A stretch of DNA of 64,000 nucleotides from Blastocatellia bacterium (GTDB lineage: Bacteria; Acidobacteriota; Blastocatellia; HR10; J050): assembly GCA_026985075.1 (NCBI GenBank), contig JALSQX010000067.1:124001-188000 (forward strand). Reading direction: 5' to 3'. A program made the translations under genes and the position numbers. The notes below the pieces were generated by a model that saw nothing but the letters and a program-made list of their open reading frames with translations, was not told where the DNA came from and did no database searches. Of the stretch, positions 54,326 to 61,613 are shown one piece after another (positions within the stretch are counted from its first letter, which is position 1; every line of letters begins with the position of its first letter).

Positions 54326-54937
54326 TGTCCTTTGAAAGTGACCATACAGATACATTTGTTCCACTCCGCCGGGAGTAACGTGTAATTCCTTGACGCTCTT
54401 CTTGAGCCGAAGCTTTGAACCCAGGGTTCTTTGCGACTCATCAGCGGAATATCGCTTCACCGGCAGCCCGCTGCAACTTGGAGGCGCTTCTAGAGAGAAC
54501 GTGGCTATGATGAAGCGACCTGAGGGTCTTAACGCCTTCAAGAGATTGTCTACATACCGCTCTTGCTGCTGTGGGTGCGTCAAAAAGTGAAACACGGCCC
54601 GATCATGCCATAAGTCGTAATGACAGGCTGGCGGGTCGACGAAGGTTATATCTGCTTCGAGCCAAGTGACCGATGACGCTCTTTCACCCAGTCGTTTTTT
54701 TGCCCATGCCAAAGCTGTGCGCGACAGATCCAACACAGTTATCGAGCGATAGCCACCCGCCAGCAAGTCATCGATCAATGTAGAAGCGCCACCACCAACA
54801 TCAATGATGGGTGAATCTTCGTCTAAAGAGCGTGCTCGTATCCACCGGAGAGAAGTCTCCAAGCGAGGCTCATACCACCCGACTTCATCCGGTGGATTGG
54901 TCTGGTAACCCTTTTCCCAGTGCTGCGATGTCGTCAT
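54320..54937 (-). CDS. Class I SAM-dependent methyltransferase
   Basis: The 205-residue protein has motif I as IIDVGGGASTLIDDLL near 44-59, an acidic residue after the second strand (VLDLSRTALAWA) and HDRAVFHFLTHP later. The opening QHWEKGYQTNPPDEVGWYEP is characteristic of a group of small methyltransferases, often annotated as TehB-like or thiopurine-type and frequent in mobile cassettes. Its stop codon lies inside the attC-like site, as in integron cassettes. There is no clear ribosome site before the ATG. The substrate is unknown. Confidence 0.85.
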   Translation of the reverse strand: MTTSQHWEKGYQTNPPDEVGWYEPRLETSLRWIRARSLDEDSPIIDVGGGASTLIDDLLAGGYRSITVLDLSRTALAWAKKRLGERASSVTWLEADITFVDPPACHYDLWHDRAVFHFLTHPQQQERYVDNLLKALRPSGRFIIATFSLEAPPSCSGLPVKRYSADESQRTLGSKLRLKKSVKELHVTPGGVEQMYLYGHFQRTA

Positions 54938-55213
54938 GTGATGTATCTTTTCAGCCTAATGGGATGGCCGGTGAACCGGGACCCATAGGACCATCAGTCC
55001 CACTCTCTGATTCAGCCGCCGCAGGTGGCAGTAATCAGTGTGGCTCACCTGCCACTCCGTTCACCCGGCCGTCGGCGGTTGGGTGAACAGCCAAACTCAG
55101 CCGCCGTGGGCAGCACACAGTTTAAAGTAGCACGGAGGTGTGCAACACTGCAAGCGAACACAATCGTCAAGCCCACGGTCGGTTGAAGCGGCTTATGAGA
55201 TGGAGAGGAAGTG
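54938..55213. repeat. Non-coding stretch rich in inverted and direct repeats
   Basis: The stretch holds an eight-base inverted repeat GTTCACCC/GGGTGAAC (55059-55066 and 55081-55088), a seven-base one GTGGCAG/CTGCCAC, nested GGGAC/GGTCCC hairpins near 54970-55000, and TCAGCCGCCG twice (55012 and 55097). It may be a worn recombination site or the edge of the acquired patch. No gene is seen. Confidence 0.4.
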
Positions 55214-55586
55214 ATGGGAAAGCAAGGGGCCCAGCTCACGTTGCTGAGGATCACCGAGACGATGCGCGACCTGGGCCACGAGCCGATGGCGTGGATGGAG
55301 CATCAGCATGCCGAGGAGTTGGAGCTGGAGAGCACCTCCTGTCCTCAGTGCGGAGCGCCAGGTGGAGCGTGAACGGGCCCGTCCCGACTTTTACTGTCGA
55401 GGTCACCAGGAGGGATTGGCCCGTCAGAGACGGTACGGGAGGTTCGGAATGGGACAATATGACTGGCACAAGGCAGCGATCCAGATGACGCTGGAGATAT
55501 CCCGTGAGACGGCGAGCGTGGTGTTCAAGGAGTTGGCCACGACGGCGGCCCGTGACCTCATGATGCATGAGATGGCGGGGGCGTGA
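55214..55586 (+). pseudogene. Frameshifted small gene, possible zinc-ribbon protein
   Basis: From ATG 55214 a frame reads MGKQGAQLTLLRITETMRDL and stops after 51 codons, just after a CPQCG motif. The +1 frame continues without a break (AERQVERERARPDFYCRG ... FGMGQYDWHKAAIQMTLEIS) to 55586. Together they would make a protein of about 123 residues with a possible Cys ribbon. A single-base change near 55350-55355 therefore seems to have broken one gene. A sequencing error or programmed shift is also possible. I do not recognise the family. Confidence 0.5.
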
Positions 55587-55597
55587 GGAAGGAGCTG

Positions 55598-55669
55598 ATG
55601 CTTTTAGACGTAGCGCCGACGGCCGAAGAGATCAACCAGTGGGGGACAATGGCACTGCATGCCCCGTGA
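55598..55669 (+). pseudogene. Short gene remnant after the frameshifted gene
   Basis: An ATG at 55598, behind GGAAGGAG and overlapping the end of the previous frame in operon fashion, starts MLLDVAPTAEEINQWGTM but stops after 23 residues. The good ribosome site and tight spacing suggest a formerly longer gene, now truncated. Confidence 0.3.
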
Positions 55670-55690
55670 ACAGGAGCGCATAGGAGGACG

Positions 55691-55873
55691 ATGAGCAATC
55701 TCCATCACGCACCCTCTCGGACGTGGATAGCGTCAACCTCCGGACAGATCCATCGAAGTGCCCATGGACCACCACGTACGGATACCTCACCAACGGGCGG
55801 CGAGAGCGAAATAATGAATCCTCTGCCCGTTCATCCCGCTGTGACGGTTCTCAAAGAGAAAAGGAGGGCATAG
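55691..55873 (+). CDS. Doubtful 60-residue frame in the decayed patch
   Basis: AGGAGG sits just before ATG 55691, but the 60-residue product (MSNLHHAPSRTW ...) has no recognisable pattern and lies among gene fragments. It may be another remnant. The 211 bases between its end and pfkA show nothing else. Confidence 0.2.
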   Translation: MSNLHHAPSRTWIASTSGQIHRSAHGPPRTDTSPTGGESEIMNPLPVHPAVTVLKEKRRA

Positions 55874-56084
55874 CCATGTGAGGATTGAATTTCTTCGATG
55901 AATGGGTAGAATTGATTCGTTGTTGAGAGGGTGCAGGGCGCACGGAGAAAGAGAGACTTCATGAGGATCGGAGCAACTATCATGAGAGCCATTCAAAGGC
56001 ACCTCGACCGACCGACACAAGCGGCGCGTTCGCTGGGTGCGAGCATCGATGTGGCGATCAGCGATCGACAGAGAGAGACAAATG

Positions 56085-57182
56085 ATGAAGGCGATTAAAC
56101 AAATCGGCGTTCTCACTGGCGGAGGCGACGCCCCGGGCCTCAATGCGGTGATTCGCGCCGTGGTCAAGACGGCGACCAACGAATATGGATGGTCGGTCTT
56201 GGGCATCGAAGACGGTTTCGAAGGCTTGTTGGGAGAGACGCGAACGCGCCCGCTTCGCCCGAGCGATGTCCGAGGACTCCTCCCTCGGGGCGGCACGATC
56301 CTGGGGACGCGAAACCGAGGTCACTTCGCCATTCAGCGGGTGGAGGAGAAGATCATCAAGCCGGAAGCCGCTTACCGAGAGGCGGTGGCCAATATTGAGC
56401 GACTGCGCCTCGATGCCCTGGTCGTGATTGGAGGAGATGGGACGCAGACCATCGCCTACGAATTTTTTCAGCGGGGCGTCCCCCTGGTTGGCGTTCCCAA
56501 GACGATCGACAACGATCTGGTCGGGACCGAATTGACATTCGGATTCCTCACCGCACTCGACGTGGCCACCGAAGCCCTCGACCGACTGCATACCACCGCG
56601 GAGAGCCATGACCGTGTGATGGTATTGGAGGTCATGGGCCGGCATGCGGGATGGATCGCCCTGGAAGCGGGGTTGGCTGGGGGCGCCGATGTGATTCTCA
56701 TTCCAGAGATCCCATTTTATATTGAGAAAGCCGCCAGTCGCGTGCTGGAACGGGAGCGCAATGGCCGGGCGTTCACCATCATCGTGGTCGCCGAGGGAGC
56801 CGTGCCCGTCGATGGATCGCCGGTCTATCAAGATCGAGGGAACGCTCAATCGCAACCGCGATTAGGGGGGATTGGCCATGTCGTGGCCGATGCCATTCAA
56901 CAATTGACCGGGAAAGAGACGCGCGTGGTCGTGCTCGGTCATCTCCAGCGCGGGGGTTCGCCGACGGCCTATGATCGGCTGTTGGCCTCCTCATTCGGAG
57001 TCGCCGCTGTCCGCGCTTTGGCCGCCGGCGAGTTCGGGAATATGGTTTGTCTCAAATGCGGCGAGATCGTCACCTGTCCATTGAGCGAGGCCGTCCTCCA
57101 AATCAAGCGCGTCCCTCCGGATGGTCAATTGGTCAAAACGGCGAGGAACCTGGGCATCACCTTCGCCGGTGAAGACGATTAG
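56085..57182 (+). CDS. pfkA: 6-phosphofructokinase (group III type)
   Basis: From ATG 56085 (or 56082) the enzyme has 365 residues. The nucleotide site is TGGGDAPGLNAVIR at 11-24 and GGDGT at 116-120; the catalytic loop is PKTIDND at 138-144. Gly at the position equivalent to E. coli 104 favours ATP, while Lys at the position equivalent to 124 is the residue seen in PPi-dependent and group III enzymes. E. coli PfkA has Gly there. This G104/K124 combination marks the group III or mixed-substrate class. The enzyme phosphorylates fructose 6-phosphate in glycolysis. GAGAGAG precedes the start. Confidence 0.94.
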   Translation: MKAIKQIGVLTGGGDAPGLNAVIRAVVKTATNEYGWSVLGIEDGFEGLLGETRTRPLRPSDVRGLLPRGGTILGTRNRGHFAIQRVEEKIIKPEAAYREAVANIERLRLDALVVIGGDGTQTIAYEFFQRGVPLVGVPKTIDNDLVGTELTFGFLTALDVATEALDRLHTTAESHDRVMVLEVMGRHAGWIALEAGLAGGADVILIPEIPFYIEKAASRVLERERNGRAFTIIVVAEGAVPVDGSPVYQDRGNAQSQPRLGGIGHVVADAIQQLTGKETRVVVLGHLQRGGSPTAYDRLLASSFGVAAVRALAAGEFGNMVCLKCGEIVTCPLSEAVLQIKRVPPDGQLVKTARNLGITFAGEDD

Positions 57183-57231
57183 CCCCTCCAAGAAGCAACC
57201 ACGAGACCGAGACGACGTTCATAGCCATCGC

Positions 57232-57960
57232 TCACCGCCACCAGATATCGCGCCGGGCCGGCCCGTATTCTTTCCGCTTGAACACATGCACCAGAATCAT
57301 ACCGGTCACGAATCCTCCGATATGCGCCCACCAGGCGACGCCTCCCGTTTGCGCCGAGGCCACGGCCAGCGACATCGTCCCATACAGAAACTGCTGGATG
57401 AACCACCACCCGAGGAGTATCACCGCCGGAATGGGGACGAATTCGATGAAGAAGAAGATGGGAATGAGCGTGATGACCCGAGCATGCGGGTAGAGCAGGA
57501 AGTAGGCGCCCAGCACGCCAGCGATGGCTCCACTGGCCCCCAAGCTGGGCACGGTGGAGTGGGGATTGGTGATGATATGAGCGACGGTCGCCGCCACGCC
57601 ACAGAGGAGGTAAAACACCAGGTATCGACCATGTCCCATGCGATCTTCGACATTATCACCGAAGATCCACAAGTAGAGCATATTCCCGCCGATATGCGTC
57701 CAGCCGCCGTGCAGGAACATAGCCGTGAAAATGGGAATGACTAAATCGGTGATTCCATAAGAGTGAACCACGCCGAATATATCCACATATCCCCCGGCGA
57801 AATAGCGCACCGGGATGACGGCATACTCCCGGAAGAAGAGTTCCAGTTGACGAGGGCCCAGCGTCAGTTCATAGAAGAACGCCAAGGCATTGATGACGAT
57901 GAGAGAGACATTGACGACCGGATAGGTCCGTGACGGGATGTCATCGCGAAGGGGAATCAT
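57232..57960 (-). CDS. Rhomboid-family intramembrane serine protease
   Basis: A 242-residue membrane protein with about six helices. The catalytic Ser143 lies in GASGAIAGVLGAY and the His213 in WWAHIGGFVTGMIL; HGGWTHIGGNMLYLWIFGD near 84-102 carries the conserved loop and the HxxxN-like residues of the family. These are canonical for active rhomboids, which cut other membrane proteins within the bilayer. It starts 27 bases after the mqnD stop on the same strand, so it is likely co-transcribed with mqnD. Confidence 0.93.
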   Translation of the reverse strand: MIPLRDDIPSRTYPVVNVSLIVINALAFFYELTLGPRQLELFFREYAVIPVRYFAGGYVDIFGVVHSYGITDLVIPIFTAMFLHGGWTHIGGNMLYLWIFGDNVEDRMGHGRYLVFYLLCGVAATVAHIITNPHSTVPSLGASGAIAGVLGAYFLLYPHARVITLIPIFFFIEFVPIPAVILLGWWFIQQFLYGTMSLAVASAQTGGVAWWAHIGGFVTGMILVHVFKRKEYGPARRDIWWR

Positions 57961-57987
57961 GGGGCGGCTTTACCTCGCGAAATGGAA

Positions 57988-58818
57988 TCATTCCACAAAT
58001 TCGATGTCCACAGGGTGAGGCAGGAGCTCCCGCTCGTAAGCCATCCGAAGTAATCGGGCGACGGCCTCCCTCCCCCGTGCGCCATAATCGAGCGTGAGTC
58101 GGTTGACGTACATGTCAACGAACCGATCGGTGAGCGCCGCATCCATTCCCCGCGCAAATCCCATAGCGTAAGTTAACGCCTCTTCGCGGTGATCGAGAGC
58201 ATATTGTATGCTCGCTTTCACCAATCGAGCCACGCGGCTCACGATTTCCGGTCCCAGATCCCGTCGGATAGCATTCCCTCCCAGTGGAAGCGGCAACCCG
58301 GTTTGCTCCTGCCACCATTGCCCTAAGTCGAGGACCTTATGAAGCCCGTGCTCCCGGTAGGTGAGCTGGCCCTCGTGAATGATGAGGCCCGCTGGGACGG
58401 ATCCGTCGGCTACGGCTTCCAAGATGCGATCGAATGGGAGGACCGTGTATTGAACGTCCGGCCAATAGAGTTGCAACACCAGGAACGCCGTCGTCAATGT
58501 CCCCGGAACGGCGATGGTCTTTTCTCTCAGCTCATCCGGCTCCAGGGGATGAGCCGCTACGACGATCGGGCCATAATTCTGGCCCATGCTCGCCCCGCTG
58601 GACAGCAGGGCGTAGCGATCAGCGACATAGGCGTAGCCATGAATGGAGACGGCGGTCACGTCATAGGTCCCTTCGAGCGCCCTTCGGTTCAACGTCTCAA
58701 TATCAGCCAATGTATGGGTGAAAGTGAGGTCCCCGGTATCCAGTTTCCCCGTGGCGAGGGCATAAAACATGAACGCATCGTCTGAATCGGGACTGTGGGC
58801 AACGGTGATCTCACGCAT
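57988..58818 (-). CDS. mqnD: 1,4-dihydroxy-6-naphthoate synthase (futalosine pathway)
   Basis: The 276-residue protein has the MqnD opening [17 protein letters not shown] and the block [39 protein letters not shown] near 150-190, with the catalytic His in HEGQ. The fold is that of a periplasmic binding protein without a signal. MqnD converts cyclic dehypoxanthine futalosine to 1,4-dihydroxy-6-naphthoate on the way to menaquinone. The other mqn genes are not in this window. It leads a probable two-gene transcript with the rhomboid gene. Confidence 0.95.
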   Translation of the reverse strand: MREITVAHSPDSDDAFMFYALATGKLDTGDLTFTHTLADIETLNRRALEGTYDVTAVSIHGYAYVADRYALLSSGASMGQNYGPIVVAAHPLEPDELREKTIAVPGTLTTAFLVLQLYWPDVQYTVLPFDRILEAVADGSVPAGLIIHEGQLTYREHGLHKVLDLGQWWQEQTGLPLPLGGNAIRRDLGPEIVSRVARLVKASIQYALDHREEALTYAMGFARGMDAALTDRFVDMYVNRLTLDYGARGREAVARLLRMAYERELLPHPVDIEFVE

Positions 58819-58926
58819 TGATATCGATCTCGCCTCCTCGAACTGTCAACAATCTATATGAACGGCCTCGTATCTCCACTCACTCCCGTTCGCATGTTTT
58901 GTCTCCCAGCTTCGCATGGGGGAAGT

Positions 58927-58932
58927 ATTATA
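58927..58932 (-). promoter_or_regulatory. Extended -10 element upstream of mqnD
   Basis: TGCTATAAT on the minus strand is a full extended -10 element. The -35 region is poor, which such promoters tolerate. Transcription would start near 58920, about 100 bases before mqnD. Confidence 0.55.
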
Positions 58933-59294
58933 GCATTGGTGAATCGATTCTGAAACGCCCGTTGGAATCAAAAGAAGACTGGAGAGACACAGCTCGAATC
59001 AATGACAGGAGCGGCGGGCTCCTGCGGGATTCTGGTCAACTCGCCTGTTCCTGGAAGTGATCCACCGGATGGTTCGAGAGGCCGTCTGACGGGCGGAACG
59101 ATACTGCTCAGGAGTCAACAATCCCGGGCACCGACCACCTATCCGACGACTCAGCGGAATCGTCACTTTCCCACCACTGCCCGACGATCCCGTTTCCCGG
59201 GGCGTTCTGGCCTTTCATCATCGGCACCCTCACGCCAGCGATGAAGGAGTGATCTCCGCCGGATCGATCATCAGTATGCCCGAGGGTTCCGAGG
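58933..59294. other. Intergenic region (about 360 bp) between mqnD and the cupin gene
   Basis: No gene, RNA or clear terminator was recognised. Frames of up to about 80 codons on the plus strand lack ribosome sites and overlap one another. Confidence 0.45.
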
Positions 59295-59669
59295 TCACAC
59301 TCCCCAAAGGTAGTTCTCGTCCTCCATGATCGGCTCCATTTCACCCATTCCCACCCAGGAGGCATCCGGCTGGGGGAGAATCTCCAGAACCGATGTTCGC
59401 TCAAGTGATTCGACATCATGCTTCATGTAGGGTGGGAGATGAAGCAATTGATTCGATCCGATCACCACATCGTGGCCGTTGACGCGGATTCTCCAGGCCC
59501 CCTCCAGGACCACGATGAAGGCCTCATGAGGGAAACATCGATCGGGCAGGCACGTCCCCTTGTTCGTCTCCGTCCGCACGATGCTCAATCGCTCGCCAGC
59601 CACGAACTTGCGCAAGAAGTCTCTGGTCAGAGCCACGGATTCGAGTTCATCCCAGTGATAGTATCTCAT
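59295..59669 (-). CDS. Small single-domain cupin protein
   Basis: From ATG 59669, with AAGGAGG ten bases upstream, the protein has 124 residues. The cupin core is visible as CFPHEAFIVVLEGAWRIRVNGHDVVIGSNQLLHLPPYMKHDVESLERTS, split here across residues about 43-95, though only some of the usual His ligands remain (the HxH pair is reduced to one His). The end (DENYLWGV) recalls the small cupins with a D-x-YL tail. Function is unknown; small cupins can be enzymes, sugar-binding or regulators. It is a single gene preceded by an attenuator with a leucine-rich leader peptide, which implies control by amino acid supply. Confidence 0.82.
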   Translation of the reverse strand: MRYYHWDELESVALTRDFLRKFVAGERLSIVRTETNKGTCLPDRCFPHEAFIVVLEGAWRIRVNGHDVVIGSNQLLHLPPYMKHDVESLERTSVLEILPQPDASWVGMGEMEPIMEDENYLWGV

Positions 59670-59700
59670 GAATCTCTCGCCTCCTTTCCTCAACGGGGTA

Positions 59701-59743
59701 AAGAAAAAGGCCACCATCGCTCGGGGCAGTGGATGGTGGCCTT
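59701..59743 (-). terminator. Attenuator terminator upstream of the cupin gene
   Basis: On the minus strand AAGGCCACCATC (59743-59732) pairs perfectly with GATGGTGGCCTT (59718-59707) around a 13-base loop, and TTTTTCTTT continues into the spacer before the cupin gene. It ends 31 bases before the cupin ATG, so it must be read through for expression. Confidence 0.9.
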
Positions 59744-59827
59744 CGCTTCGGGGTTCAACCTTGGGTCAGAGCGTCATCCACTGCCCCTCCATAGTCTGAG
59801 GCTAATAATCAAGCCTAGAAGGAGGGG
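59723..59827 (-). promoter_or_regulatory. Mutually exclusive 1:2 and 2:3 RNA helices of the attenuator
   Basis: Segment 1 is CCCCTCC (59827-59821), segment 2 is GGAGGGGCAGTGGATG (59790-59775) and segment 3 holds CATCCACTGCCCC (59735-59723). Segments 1 and 2 pair over seven bases, with an inner AGGCT/AGCCT helix. Segments 2 and 3 pair perfectly over 13 bases and destroy the terminator stem. This is the arrangement of the trp, his and leu attenuators. Confidence 0.82.
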
Positions 59828-59911
59828 AGTTACAGGAAGAATGTGACCGGATAGAAGAAGAGCTTGACGACCGCACATCGATATTCGCCTTGTCATCCGC
59901 GCTCTTCTCAT
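59774..59911 (-). CDS. Leucine-rich leader peptide of the cupin attenuator
   Basis: A 45-codon frame runs from ATG 59911 to TGA 59774. It contains ten Leu and four Ile codons, including CTT CTT CTA, and CTC CTT CTA GGC TTG ATT ATT near the end. The Leu run lies exactly on segment 1 of the attenuator and the stop codon lies in segment 2. A ribosome stalled on these codons would free segment 2 to pair with segment 3 and allow read-through. The ribosome site of the first ATG is weak; internal ATGs at codons 6 and 12 are possible starts. Confidence 0.65.
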   Translation of the reverse strand: MRRARMTRRISMCGRQALLLSGHILPVTPLLLGLIISLRLWRGSG

Positions 59912-60184
59912 CCTGAAGTCTATAATATGTACTCCTCCCCGCCCCGAATGTCAAGTTATTTTTTTCGGATCCGCTGATGACGTGAGGTTCTTGCACTGGG
60001 TCAACGATTAAGGAGGCAGAGGCGCCTCAGAACTCGGACCGATGGTCTCCCGGCAGATACCCCCTCTCTGGCGAGAGGTCATCAAGATGGCGCAGGTCAC
60101 ATTACCCGGTGGGGATTCGCATCGGTGGACGGCAGAAGCCTTGACAGGCCGGTCGGTGGAGGTGGACAATGGCCAGCGGCGGCT
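59912..60184. other. Region between the leader peptide and the nuclease gene (273 bp)
   Basis: The minus strand has TTGACA near 59950 upstream of the leader, with AT-rich bases (TACATATTATA) 17-21 bases further on that could be its -10 element. The plus strand shows no strong signal for the nuclease gene. Confidence 0.4.
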
Positions 60185-61129
60185 ATGGCTTCCTTGAGCA
60201 ACGCATTCCTCTGGTCGGTGAGTCGCGATCGCCATTTCCAACAGTGCCCGCGGTTGTTTTACCTGCGGCATTACGCTCACTGGGGTGGATGGCGGTTGGA
60301 TGCCGACGATTTCGCCAAACTCTGCTATCGCCTCGGGAAGGTGAAGAGTCTCGACGCTTGGGCGGGCGAAATCGTTCACGAGGTCATTCGTGAAACCTTA
60401 GAGAAGGTGCGGGATGGCCGGCCGACCTCTCTGGAAGCGATGCTCTCCGAAGCCACCGAGAGGTTGCGGGCGGGATGGGTGCAGTCCCAACGGGAACAGT
60501 GGCGAAGCGATCCCAAACGGGCCACCAACCTCTTTGAGCATTACTATCATCTTGACATTCCCCGGGAGCGCACCGAGGAAATCAAACGGTGCGTCCGGGA
60601 ATGTCTGGAGAATTTCTGGCGATCCCCCGACTTCGACCTGATCCGACGAAGCGATCCCGGCCAGTGGAAGTGTCTGGAAGAGTTTCAATCGTTCGAACTC
60701 GAGGGGTTCACCGTGGCGCTGAAGATCGACTTCGCCATGGCCCACCGAGAGTGGATGTATATTTATGACTGGAAAACCGGTCGACCGCGGGAAGAGGATC
60801 GGCGGCAACTGGCCTGCTATGCCCTCTTCGGTAGGAGAGTCTGGGGCATTCCCGCTCACCGGATGAGGGTCATTCCCGCGTACTTGCGCCAGAATCTCTT
60901 CGACGAACGTGAAGTGACCCCCTCCGACCTGGTGGAGATTCAGGATTACATCTTGCGGGCCTGTCACCGCCTGCTCGCCCTGCTGAGAGACCCAGCGGCC
61001 AATCGAGCTGTCATGGAAGACTTCCCGATGACATCGGATCGCCGGACGTGTCGGCGATGTTCTTTCTGGGAAGCGTGTTATGGGAACCGACATATTGAGG
61101 GAAGATCAAGGGCGGGCCAGGAGAGATGA
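60185..61129 (+). CDS. RecB/Cas4-like PD-(D/E)XK nuclease with iron-sulfur cysteines
   Basis: Read from ATG 60185 the protein has 314 residues; a start at 60125 is possible and neither has a good ribosome site. The nuclease core shows IYDWKTGRP near 194 and the QLACYALF motif near 207, as in RecB-like exonucleases. Cys21 (FQQCPRLFYLRHY) and three C-terminal cysteines, CRRCSFWEAC near 289-298, would hold a [4Fe-4S] cluster as in Cas4 and AddB. No cas genes or CRISPR array are nearby, so it is probably a stand-alone repair nuclease. The tRNA pair follows. Confidence 0.85.
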   Translation: MASLSNAFLWSVSRDRHFQQCPRLFYLRHYAHWGGWRLDADDFAKLCYRLGKVKSLDAWAGEIVHEVIRETLEKVRDGRPTSLEAMLSEATERLRAGWVQSQREQWRSDPKRATNLFEHYYHLDIPRERTEEIKRCVRECLENFWRSPDFDLIRRSDPGQWKCLEEFQSFELEGFTVALKIDFAMAHREWMYIYDWKTGRPREEDRRQLACYALFGRRVWGIPAHRMRVIPAYLRQNLFDEREVTPSDLVEIQDYILRACHRLLALLRDPAANRAVMEDFPMTSDRRTCRRCSFWEACYGNRHIEGRSRAGQER

Positions 61130-61277
61130 ACCGGCGAGCCATCCCGGTATGGGTGCGCCTTTTTGCCCGTCCCCGCCGGTGTGGCCAGCGAGGTGATCGG
61201 GTCGAGGCACGACTCTTGACACTTCCCCACCAGGGGAGTAAAGTATTTTTTCTGAAGAGGATGTTTGAAAATGGGGA

Positions 61278-61353
61278 GGGCCGTTAGCTCAGCTGGGAGA
61301 GCAGCGGACTCTTAATCCGCGGGTCGCAGGTTCGATCCCTGCACGGCCCCCCA
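61278..61353 (+). tRNA. tRNA-Lys (anticodon CTT)
   Basis: A full cloverleaf is visible: acceptor GGGCCGT/ACGGCCC, D-loop with AGCTGGGAGA, anticodon stem GCGGA/TCCGC around CTCTTAA, and T arm GCAGG-TTCGATC-CCTGC. CCA is encoded at 61351-61353. Confidence 0.95.
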
Positions 61354-61442
61354 CCACCACTGTTGAGCCGGGCGAGGGTGATGAGGGACTTCCGTCCCGT
61401 GCGGTATCGCTCTCATCACTTTCCCCATCTATCCTCTCCGAT

Positions 61443-61529
61443 GCGAAAGTGGCGGAACTGGAAGACGCGCCGGACTTAGGATCCGGTGGTTTTAAAACCG
61501 TGGGGGTTCGAATCCCCCCTTTCGCACCA
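61443..61529 (+). tRNA. tRNA-Leu (anticodon TAG)
   Basis: Acceptor GCGAAAG pairs with CTTTCGC, the anticodon stem CCGGA/TCCGG encloses CTTAGGA, a long variable arm follows, and the T arm is GGGGG-TTCGAAT-CCCCC. CCA is encoded at 61527-61529. It reads CUN leucine codons. Confidence 0.95.
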
Positions 61530-61613
61530 CTCATCCCACGCAGCCAATCACCGATCACGGGCGATGAGTGACCGCTCTGGTCATCGTTGCGAGTGACCGG
61601 AACGAACACCAGC

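Noticed and set aside
52964-56084. A transposon or prophage
   Set aside because: No transposase, integrase or phage structural gene was recognised. The attC-like site and gene fragments are better described as a cassette patch with decay.
59709-59741. A terminator on the plus strand from the same hairpin
   Set aside because: The T-run follows only on the minus strand. The plus strand has TTCGCTTCGG after the stem.
59701-59911. A T-box riboswitch upstream of the cupin gene
   Set aside because: The T-box consensus and specifier stem were not found. A translated Leu-rich frame and 1:2:3:4 helices explain the structure better.
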